From DASSUC01 sp035649895 (GTDB lineage Bacteria; Actinomycetota; Actinomycetes; Mycobacteriales; Micromonosporaceae), in contig DASRIS010000061.1 of the NCBI GenBank assembly GCA_035649895.1, forward strand, positions 1 through 17,363: a DNA stretch of 17,363 bases. Direction: 5' to 3'. A program made the position numbers and the translations under genes. Positions 7,420 through 13,337 of the stretch are shown here, piece after piece (position 1 is the first letter of the stretch; every line of letters begins with the position of its first letter). Under the pieces are notes generated by a model. It ran no database searches and was not told the DNA's origin. It saw only the letters and a program-made list of their open reading frames with translations.

Positions 7420-7435
7420 CCGCGAATGATCAAGG
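7420..7435 (-). repeat. Right terminal inverted repeat of the IS1380-family element
   Basis: Read on the minus strand it is CCTTGATCATTCGCGG, agreeing with the left end at 11 of 16 positions; CTAG follows at 7436-7439. Confidence 0.7.
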
Positions 7436-7487
7436 CTAGCGACTTTCGGTAGCTTCACCGCGTGCCGTTACGAGGTTTCTCCGCGTC

Positions 7488-7890
7488 GTGGCGATGTCGG
7501 TCGCTAACCTACAAGCGATCTACGAGGCCCAGAAGGACTTCGTGGGCGTCTGTAGTGGGGGTTCTGCTTCGCCAAGGCGCTGAGCCGGACCCGGGAGCAG
7601 AAGGCGGTCGAGCTGATCCGTGCCCCGTCCACGCCCCGCTGTCGCCGCCGCGCTGGCCGCGGCCACGGCCGTGCGCCGACGGGGCCTTCGAGCAGCTGTC
7701 CATGCTGGAGCGCAACGTCGGCGCAGCCACGGAAAGGCTGTCGGAGTTCTACGACCGTCATACCCGGAGCCTCGACTTCTACCGGGATGCTCCGCTGCTC
7801 GGCGTCGCGCCCGACGACTTCGGTCGTGCCGCGGACAATGTAGCGGTGCTGGCTCACATATACGAGTCGTTGTTGAGACCACCTCAATAG
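7488..7890 (+). pseudogene. Frameshifted small helical gene directly upstream of the Nudix-like gene
   Basis: I do not recognise the family. A continuous-looking protein appears only by switching frames: MSVANLQAIYEAQKDFVG (from ATG 7494 or GTG 7488), then FAKALSRTREQKAVELIRA (about 7568-7620), then VAAALAAATA (about 7639-7668), then DGAFEQLSMLERNVGAATER and onward to the stop TAG 7888-7890. The last part is clean and mainly helical, ending NVAVLAHIYESLLRPPQ. Roughly 130 residues in all, so three frame changes in about 200 bases. Its stop overlaps the AGGAG site of the next gene, the spacing of a translationally coupled pair, so it was probably the first gene of a two-gene operon. The IS1380 right end is about 50 bases upstream. 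Confidence 0.55.
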
Positions 7891-7893
7891 GAG
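7889..7893 (+). promoter_or_regulatory. Ribosome binding site supporting a TTG start
   Basis: AGGAG overlaps the TAG stop of the upstream broken gene and stands six bases before TTG 7900-7902. It is the strongest reason for choosing this uncommon start codon. Confidence 0.7.
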
Positions 7894-7899
7894 AAGACC

Positions 7900-9201
7900 T
7901 TGATCCCAGTTGGAGCTGGCGACATCATCGCACTCGTAGAAAAGGGTCGGAGCCTTTACGGCTACGTGCGGTCAAAGAGGACGAGAGACATTGCGGCTGG
8001 CGCGACAGGAGCCCGTGCACTCCCTGAGCTGTATGACTCTCTCCGTGTGCTGTACTACGACGTTCCAGTCCTTGCAGGGCCCGACGGTCCCTTCCCTATG
8101 GGCGTCCTGCCGCTCACCCCTGAGGCGCAAGCTGACCCGGAACTGCTACTGGGGAGGGTTGTCAATCCGCCCATCGAGCGGCCGGTCTACGAGCGGAAGG
8201 TGCTGGAAGCTATAAAAAAGCGAGGTGCTACTATTTGGAACGGCAGGACTTTCTCTCTCGCTGAGCTCCGCATCGATGCACAAGAACGAGCTGTGTCCAT
8301 GGACGCGTACCTCGGCAGCTACTTCGATATGGTGTGCTCAGCCGATTATCTCGAGTACGAAATGCTTGCAGCATTGGTTCGTTCGTCGTTCCGGTCGATC
8401 GGGCTCGATGATTTGCCCGCCCGGAGTAGGGCGTTGGCACGGGCGGCCGACCCCATGTCCTGCCTTCTGGGTGGAGGCGGAGTCGATGCTGCTATTTCGA
8501 TCTCGACTCTCGTTGTATACAAACGGCGTGACCGATACTGGATGATATGTGAGGTGCGATCAGACTTGGTTGCCGAGTACGGGGCTTTGTACCACGTCGC
8601 TCCCTCGTTCATATTCCAGCCTGTCGTCAGCCCGACGCGGGATAACCTCAAGACCGAGTGGTGCATTCAGCACAACATCTTTAGAGAGTATCTTGAGGAG
8701 CTCTTCGACGTACCAGAGGCGCAGATGAGCAAGCGGTCCATGTCTGCAGAGTATTTTTATGCGCATCCAAACCTACTCTATCTTCGCAGCCTCCTCGCCG
8801 AGGGTGGCGCACGCCTATCGGGCATCGCTCTGTCCTTCAACCTGCTAAGCCACCGGCCGGAAATCTGCACTTTGCTGATCATTGAGGACGAGAGATGGTT
8901 TGAGACCCAGAAAGACCGCTTCCTAGCGGCGGGCGCTGGCCTGAGTTATCTGTGTCTCAATGAAGAGTTCCGTACGGCCGAGCACGACGGGGCGAGTACC
9001 ACCCTTGAGCGAGTTACCACCTTAGCGGTGGACGATCCGTACTGGAGTAATATTGTCAGGCCATGGTCAATGGTCCCTCAAGGCGCCCCTGCCCTTGTGC
9101 TTGGAGCGAAAGCAGCTTGTCGCGAGCTAAATATAGCCGAACCTGATTGGCTCTCTCGTATGTCAATTGATCCGGGACGCCCGAGCCCTCTACAGCTGTG
9201 A
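7900..9201 (+). CDS. Uncharacterised protein with Nudix-like C-terminal domain
   Basis: 433 residues from TTG. The N-terminal half has a helix-rich segment with LGSYFDMVCSADYLEYEMLAAL (split here as LGSYFDMVCSAD at about 137-148 and YLEYEMLAAL after it). The second half resembles the Nudix-like C-terminal domain I recall from some large actinomycete proteins: ISTLVVYKRRDRYWMICEV, YHVAPSFIFQP (231-241), then W and NIFREYLEELF, where R262-E-x-x-E-E267-L matches the REUxEE core of a Nudix box. The glycines that normally open that box are missing, so nucleotide binding or sensing seems likelier than standard hydrolysis. No membrane segment or signal peptide. Base use is clearly lower in GC than in hisS or aspS (many A/T-ending codons, ATA codons) and a TTA codon occurs at 9022-9024, which suggests horizontal origin and possible bldA-type control. 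Function unknown. Confidence 0.75.
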   Translation: MIPVGAGDIIALVEKGRSLYGYVRSKRTRDIAAGATGARALPELYDSLRVLYYDVPVLAGPDGPFPMGVLPLTPEAQADPELLLGRVVNPPIERPVYERKVLEAIKKRGATIWNGRTFSLAELRIDAQERAVSMDAYLGSYFDMVCSADYLEYEMLAALVRSSFRSIGLDDLPARSRALARAADPMSCLLGGGGVDAAISISTLVVYKRRDRYWMICEVRSDLVAEYGALYHVAPSFIFQPVVSPTRDNLKTEWCIQHNIFREYLEELFDVPEAQMSKRSMSAEYFYAHPNLLYLRSLLAEGGARLSGIALSFNLLSHRPEICTLLIIEDERWFETQKDRFLAAGAGLSYLCLNEEFRTAEHDGASTTLERVTTLAVDDPYWSNIVRPWSMVPQGAPALVLGAKAACRELNIAEPDWLSRMSIDPGRPSPLQL

Positions 9202-9257
9202 CGGCAGAGATACATCGCTGTGTGGAAATGTTTTTAAAGGGATCCGCGTGGCTCCAT

Positions 9258-9289
9258 CGAGCCGTGGGTACTGCGAGCCGTGGGTACTG
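9258..9289. repeat. Perfect 16-bp tandem duplication upstream of aspS
   Basis: CGAGCCGTGGGTACTG occurs twice back to back (9258-9273 and 9274-9289). The 214-base gap between the Nudix-like gene and aspS holds no gene; this repeat is its main feature. The second copy creates TACTGT, a possible -10 box, about 125 bases before the aspS start. It could be a duplicated protein-binding site or neutral slippage. Confidence 0.8.
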
Positions 9290-9415
9290 TACGAAACGGC
9301 AGGGTGGCTGATCTGCCATGCCGAGCCCCATGCATGAGACACGGGATGAGCCGGTGGTCGGGTTGGTGACAGGGGCTGAGAGAATGCCGGGGCAGCCGCG
9401 AGACAGGGAGAGACA

Positions 9416-11167
9416 GTGATCCGTACCCATGAGGCCGGCACCCTGCGGGCCGCCGACGCCGGTAACACGGTGACGCTCGCCGGCTGGGTGGCCCGGCGCC
9501 GGGACCACGGCGGGGTCACCTTCATCGACCTGCGCGACGCGTCCGGCGTGGTCCAGGTCGTGTTCAGGGAGTCCGCGGCAGCTCATCACCTGCGCAACGA
9601 GTTCTGCATTCAGGTGGCCGGCACGGTCGAGCGGCGACCGGCCGGCAACGAGAACCCCGAGCTGCCCACCGGCGAGGTCGAGGTGACCGTCACCGAGCTG
9701 GCCGTGCTCTCCGAGGCTGCGCCGCTGCCGCTGCCGGTCGACGACCACGTCGACGCCGGCGACGACATCCGGCTGCGCTACCGCTACCTGGACCTGCGCC
9801 GCACGGGCCCGGCGGCGGCCATGCGGCTGCGCTCCGAGGCCAACCGCATCGCCAGCACCGTGCTGCACGAGCGGCGCTTCGTCGAGGTCGAGACGCCGAC
9901 GCTGACCAGGTCCACCCCCGAGGGCGCCCGCGACTTCCTCGTGCCGGTGCGGCTCCAGCCCGGCACCTGGTACGCGCTGCCGCAGTCCCCGCAGCTGTTC
10001 AAGCAGCTGCTGATGGTGGCCGGCCTGGAGCGGTACTACCAGATCGCCCGCTGCTACCGCGACGAGGACTTCCGGGCCGACCGGCAGCCGGAGTTCACCC
10101 AGCTCGACATCGAGATGTCCTTCGTCAGCCAGGAGGACGTCATCGACCTCTCCGAGGAGATCGTCGCCGCGCTCTGGCGGGAGCTGGCCGGGCACGGGAT
10201 CTCCCGCCCGATCCCGCGGCTGACCTGGCACGACGCCATGGCCCGGTACGGCTCGGACAAGCCCGACCTGCGCTACGGCCTGGAGCTGACCGATCTCACC
10301 GGCTACCTGCGCGGCACCGAGTTCCGGGTCTTCGCTGGCGCCATCGCGGCCGGTGGCTACGTGGGTGCGGTGGTCATGCCGGGCGGGGCCGCCCAGACGC
10401 GCAAGGAGCTGGACGGCTGGCAGGAGTGGGCCCGGGCCCGGGGCGCGCGCGGGCTGGCCTACGTCGTGCTCGACGCGGAGACCGGCGAGGCCCGCGGTCC
10501 CGTGGCGAAGAACCTCTCCGAGGCGCACCTGGCCGGGCTGGCCGACGCGGTCGGCGCCAAGCCCGGCGACGCGGTCTTCTTCGCCGCCTCCGAGCAGCGG
10601 CGTGAGGCGCAGGAGCTGCTCGGCGCGGCCCGCGTCGAGATCGCCCGCCGGGCCGGGCTGGTCGACGAGGACGCCTGGGCCTTCTGCTGGGTCCTGGACG
10701 CGCCCATGTTCGAGCCGGACGGCGAGGGCGGCTGGGCGCCGGTGCACCACCCGTTCACGTCACCCACGGCCGAGTGGGTGGACCGGTTCGAGGAGGCTCC
10801 CGGCGACGCGCTGGCGTACGCGTACGACATCGTCTGCAACGGCAACGAGATCGGCGGCGGGTCGGTCCGGATCCACCGTGCCGACGTCCAGCAGCGGGTC
10901 TTCAAGCTGCTTGGCATCGCGCCCGAGGAGGCCGCCGACAAGTTCGGCTTCCTGCTGGATGCGTTCAGGTACGGCCCGCCGCCGCACGGCGGCATCGCCT
11001 TCGGCTGGGACCGCATCTGCATGCTGCTCGCCGGCGTCGACTCGATCCGCGAGGTCATCGCGTTCCCGAAGACCCGGGGCGGTCTCGACCCGCTGACCGG
11101 CGCCCCGGCGCCGATCACCCCCCAGCAGCGCGCCGAGGCCGGAGTGGACGCCAAGCCAAAGCCGTGA
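9416..11167 (+). CDS. aspS: Aspartyl-tRNA synthetase, predicted non-discriminating (Asp/Asn)
   Basis: 583 residues, the usual bacterial length; GTG start with AGGGAG five bases upstream. It is a class II synthetase with an N-terminal OB-fold anticodon-binding domain (about 1-105), the catalytic core from about 125, the large bacterial insertion domain (about 285-410), and motif 3 near the end. Visible signatures include RYRYLDLRR, QSPQLFKQLLMVAGLERYYQ, CYRDEDFRADRQPEFTQLDI (motif 2), and GIAFGWDRICMLLAG (motif 3). Residue 31 is His (RRRDHGG) and the residue matching E. coli Lys85 is Gly77, the pair reported for relaxed AspRS that also forms Asp-tRNA-Asn for conversion by GatCAB, as opposed to Leu/Lys in E. 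coli. So it probably supplies both Asp- and Asn-tRNA. The gene is intact. Confidence 0.96.
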   Translation: MIRTHEAGTLRAADAGNTVTLAGWVARRRDHGGVTFIDLRDASGVVQVVFRESAAAHHLRNEFCIQVAGTVERRPAGNENPELPTGEVEVTVTELAVLSEAAPLPLPVDDHVDAGDDIRLRYRYLDLRRTGPAAAMRLRSEANRIASTVLHERRFVEVETPTLTRSTPEGARDFLVPVRLQPGTWYALPQSPQLFKQLLMVAGLERYYQIARCYRDEDFRADRQPEFTQLDIEMSFVSQEDVIDLSEEIVAALWRELAGHGISRPIPRLTWHDAMARYGSDKPDLRYGLELTDLTGYLRGTEFRVFAGAIAAGGYVGAVVMPGGAAQTRKELDGWQEWARARGARGLAYVVLDAETGEARGPVAKNLSEAHLAGLADAVGAKPGDAVFFAASEQRREAQELLGAARVEIARRAGLVDEDAWAFCWVLDAPMFEPDGEGGWAPVHHPFTSPTAEWVDRFEEAPGDALAYAYDIVCNGNEIGGGSVRIHRADVQQRVFKLLGIAPEEAADKFGFLLDAFRYGPPPHGGIAFGWDRICMLLAGVDSIREVIAFPKTRGGLDPLTGAPAPITPQQRAEAGVDAKPKP

Positions 11168-11243
11168 CCTGCGTCAATGGGCTGCAGGTGCTCCACTGTG
11201 GATGATTACGAACTCGCCGCCTCGGGTATCCGCTAGCGCCATC

Positions 11244-11261
11244 TCCGGCAATGCTGCCGGA
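11244..11261 (+). terminator. Short hairpin between aspS and the small membrane protein gene
   Basis: TCCGGCA (11244-11250) pairs with TGCCGGA (11255-11261) around ATGC. No U-run. It may be a weak aspS terminator or part of the leader of the next gene. Confidence 0.35.
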
Positions 11262-11289
11262 CCGGCTCGGACACCCCTCAGGAGGACAC

Positions 11290-11487
11290 GTGTTCGCAGT
11301 CATCGCAGCCATTATGTTTGGGCTGGCGCTCCTGCTCGTATGGATCAAGGAGAACCTGGGCGAGATCATCACGCCCACCACCCTGCTCTACGGCGGCCTA
11401 CTGTTCCTGGCGCTGCACCTCGCCGGTGTGGGCACCGGCTGGGGCTGGCGCCGCTCGTACCGCGGCCGGCGGCCCGGCCCGGGCTGA
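11290..11487 (+). CDS. Small two-helix membrane protein
   Basis: 65 residues from the GTG at 11290, chosen because AGGAGG stands four bases upstream; an in-frame ATG at 11251 lies inside a hairpin and has no ribosome site. Two hydrophobic helices are seen, about residues 2-18 (FAVIAAIMFGLALLLVW) and 28-47 (TPTTLLYGGLLFLALHLAGV), joined by a short KENLGEI loop, with a strongly basic end (WRRSYRGRR). A positive C-terminal tail suggests both ends are cytoplasmic. It resembles the small actinomycete membrane proteins of unknown function often annotated as hypothetical; I cannot assign a family. It is 122 bases after aspS and may be read with it or on its own. Confidence 0.75.
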   Translation: MFAVIAAIMFGLALLLVWIKENLGEIITPTTLLYGGLLFLALHLAGVGTGWGWRRSYRGRRPGPG

Positions 11488-11553
11488 CGTCCTGCGGGTG
11501 GGGCACTGGGTCAGCTGCGCGCTGGTCCCGGGCCGCTCCGGGGTCGGCTTGGG

Positions 11554-11559
11554 TAGGGT
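11554..11559 (+). promoter_or_regulatory. Possible -10 box reading into the inverted-repeat element
   Basis: TAGGGT, identical to the boxes before rarA and the DUF948 gene, lies 10 bases before the flanking TTA of the inverted-repeat element. A transcript starting about seven bases later would run straight into it. No clear -35 box. Confidence 0.35.
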
Positions 11560-11569
11560 TGTGCGGACC

Positions 11570-11722
11570 TTATGCTCTGCACCATTGCCGCTAGCAGAGC
11601 CCTGGCGCCAGAGTCCTGCAGCCAGAGGTCTTGGCGCCAGAGTCCGCCCCCAGAGCCATGCCACAGGACCTGGCGCTGGCCAGCGACGGATTCTCTGCTA
11701 GCACGGATGGTGCAGAGCATTA
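11570..11722. mobile_element. MITE-like inverted-repeat element (149 bp) upstream of rarA
   Basis: The arm 11572-11599 and the reverse complement of 11693-11720 are alike at 24 of 28 positions: ATGCTCTGCACCAT, four differing bases, then GCTAGCAGAG. Counting TG...CA as the ends gives 11573-11719 flanked by TTA on both sides (11570-11572 and 11720-11722), like a 3-bp target duplication. Each arm can also fold locally through CTCTGC/GCAGAG. The middle has four CCAGAG boxes (11608, 11622, 11637, 11650) spaced 13-15 bases, two of them in copies of TGGCGCCAGAGTCC. No coding frame is evident. It may be a non-autonomous transposon or a structured RNA gene. The rest of the 419-base gap (11488-11906) holds only small hairpins and the rarA promoter. 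Confidence 0.65.
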
Positions 11723-11764
11723 GGTACCAGCGGATCCCCTGGCACCGGCGCGACCCCGACAGTG

Positions 11765-11789
11765 CCGTACCTGGGCATGGGCGGTACGG
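11765..11789 (+). other. Hairpin in the rarA upstream region
   Basis: CCGTACC (11765-11771) pairs with GGTACGG (11783-11789) around an 11-base loop. It may end transcripts coming from the inverted-repeat element before the rarA promoter; no U-run is seen. Confidence 0.3.
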
Positions 11790-11893
11790 ACGAAGGAACG
11801 CGACGGCGCAGGCCCGTGACCTGGCCCGCGCTGGCTTGACCCGTCTGTGCAGGTCCCCCGTCCTGGTCGTGCCGTCCGGCGTGACCGGGACGG

Positions 11894-11899
11894 TAGGGT
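11894..11899 (+). promoter_or_regulatory. -10 box for leaderless transcription of rarA
   Basis: TAGGGT ends seven bases before GTG 11907, so transcription should begin on the start codon. There is no Shine-Dalgarno site before this GTG, which supports a leaderless message and decides the start. Confidence 0.5.
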
Positions 11900-11906
11900 C
11901 TGCGTG

Positions 11907-13337
11907 GTGGAACCCGAAGGTCTGTTCTCCCTGGAGGCCGCGCCTGCCCGGCGCGACGGTTCCGTCGGCTCCACCGCCAGCGGGTCCGGCTTTGTCGAGC
12001 CGGGGCCGGACTCCCCGCTGCCGGTCCGGATGCGCCCGCGCAGCCTGGACGAGCTGGTCGGCCAGGACCACCTGCTGTCGCCGGGTGCCCCGCTGCGCCA
12101 GCTGGTCGGCGGCACGAGCCCGATGTCGGTGATTCTCTGGGGCCCGCCGGGCAGCGGCAAGACCACGGTCGCCCACCTGGTGGCGCACGCGACCGACCGC
12201 CGGTTCGTCGCGCTATCCGCCTTGTCGTCGGGCGTGAAGGACGTGCGCGCGGTCATCGACTCGGCCCGCCGCGAGCGCCGCGCCGGTGGCCGGCCCACCG
12301 TCCTGTTTATCGACGAGGTTCACCGGTTCAGCAAGACCCAGCAGGACTCGCTGCTCTCCGCGGTCGAGGACCGCATCATCACGCTGCTCGCGGCGACCAC
12401 CGAGAACCCGTACTTCTCGGTCATCTCCCCGCTGCTGTCCCGCTGCGTCCTGCTCACCCTGCACGCCCTGGACGACGAGGCGGTGCGGGAGCTGGTCCGG
12501 CGCGCCACCGCCGACCCCCGGGGCCTCTCCGGGGCGGTCACCCTCGCGCCCGAGGCAGAGGACCACCTGGTACGCCTGGCCGGCGGCGACGTGCGCAAGG
12601 CCCTGACGGCGCTGGAGGCGGCGGCCGCCTCGGCACAGGCGCAGGGGGTCACCGAGGTCGACCTGCCGATGGCGGAGAAGGCGGTCGACGTGGCGGCCGT
12701 CCGCTATGACCGGGAGGGCGACGCGCACTACGACGTGACCAGCGCGTTCATCAAGAGCATGCGGGGGTCCGATGTGGACGCCGCACTGCACTACCTGGCC
12801 CGGATGCTGGTGGCCGGGGAGGACCCGCGGTTCATCGTCCGGCGGATGGTCATCTTCGCCAGCGAGGACGTGGGTATGGCGGACCCGGGCGCGCTGCTCA
12901 CCGCCACCGCCGCGGCCCACGCGGTCGAGCACGTCGGCCTGCCCGAGGCGCAGCTGAACCTCGCCCACGCCGTGGTCCACCTGGCCACCGCCCCGAAGTC
13001 CAACACGGTCACCACCGCCCTGGCCGCGGCGCTGTCGGACGTACGGTCCGGTGTTGGTGGGTCTGTGCCGGCACACTTGCGTGACGCGCACTATCCGGGC
13101 GCGCGCCGGCTCGGCCACGGCCGAGGTTACCGTTATCCGCACGATGACCCGCGTGGGGTCGTCACGCAGCAGTACCCGCCCGACGACCTGGTCGGGCGCG
13201 ACTACTACCAGCCCGGGGCGCACGGCGCCGAAAGGGCGGTCGCCGACCGGCTGCCGAGGCTGCGCCGGGTCGTGCGAGGGCTGGCCGACACCGAGCCGGC
13301 TGGCGCCGGCGAGGGAAGCGGGGAGGACGGACAGTGA
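11907..13337 (+). CDS. rarA: Replication-associated recombination protein RarA (MgsA), AAA+ ATPase
   Basis: 476 residues from GTG 11907; an in-frame extension to 11847 exists but the leaderless promoter favours the later start. RarA acts at stalled replication forks, using ATP to open DNA ends, and binds SSB. Seen here: PLPVRMRPRSLDELVGQDHL leading into the AAA+ domain, Walker A GPPGSGKTT (79-87), Walker B VLFIDEVHRF (132-141), sensor 1 AATTENP, the RC arginine-finger segment SPLLSRC, sensor 2 near GDVRKALTALE, and the C-terminal tetramerisation part with SAFIKSMRGSDVDAALHYLA and FIVRRMVIFASEDVGMADP. YPHDDPRGVVTQQYPPDDL is the conserved tail. Slightly longer than E. coli RarA at the N-terminus (about 30 residues, loosely ordered). 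Its last four bases overlap the next gene. Confidence 0.94.
   Translation: MEPEGLFSLEAAPARRDGSVGSTASGSGFVEPGPDSPLPVRMRPRSLDELVGQDHLLSPGAPLRQLVGGTSPMSVILWGPPGSGKTTVAHLVAHATDRRFVALSALSSGVKDVRAVIDSARRERRAGGRPTVLFIDEVHRFSKTQQDSLLSAVEDRIITLLAATTENPYFSVISPLLSRCVLLTLHALDDEAVRELVRRATADPRGLSGAVTLAPEAEDHLVRLAGGDVRKALTALEAAAASAQAQGVTEVDLPMAEKAVDVAAVRYDREGDAHYDVTSAFIKSMRGSDVDAALHYLARMLVAGEDPRFIVRRMVIFASEDVGMADPGALLTATAAAHAVEHVGLPEAQLNLAHAVVHLATAPKSNTVTTALAAALSDVRSGVGGSVPAHLRDAHYPGARRLGHGRGYRYPHDDPRGVVTQQYPPDDLVGRDYYQPGAHGAERAVADRLPRLRRVVRGLADTEPAGAGEGSGEDGQ

Larger units (their letters stand above)
5761..7439 (+). mobile_element. IS1380-family insertion sequence with flanking CTAG
   Basis: The element proper is taken as 5765-7435 (1671 bp), a normal size for IS1380. 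The left end CCTGCGTGATTCGTGG (5765-5780) and the reverse complement of the right end, CCTTGATCATTCGCGG (7435-7420), agree at 11 of 16 positions, starting with CCT. Both are flanked directly by CTAG (5761-5764 and 7436-7439), read as a 4-bp target duplication, the length expected for this family. Since CTAG is palindromic, it could instead be part of the terminal repeats. Inside are a structured left leader (5820-5893), a frameshifted DDE transposase gene, and about 160 bases of non-coding right end with further inverted repeats. It sits between the methyltransferase remnant and the next broken gene. Confidence 0.8.

Noticed and set aside
4338..9415. Island as an integrative element with attachment sites
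   Set aside because: I found no integrase, no tRNA gene and no matching direct repeats at the borders.
9202..9415. T-box or other riboswitch before aspS
   Set aside because: No T-box core sequence or stem array is visible; only a 16-bp tandem repeat.
9056..10750. 564-codon minus-strand open frame over aspS
   Set aside because: Mirror frame of aspS; composition-driven (rich in Gly, Arg, Ala, Val, Leu), no recognisable domain.
12213..13223. 336-codon minus-strand open frame over rarA
   Set aside because: Antisense shadow of a clear AAA+ gene.
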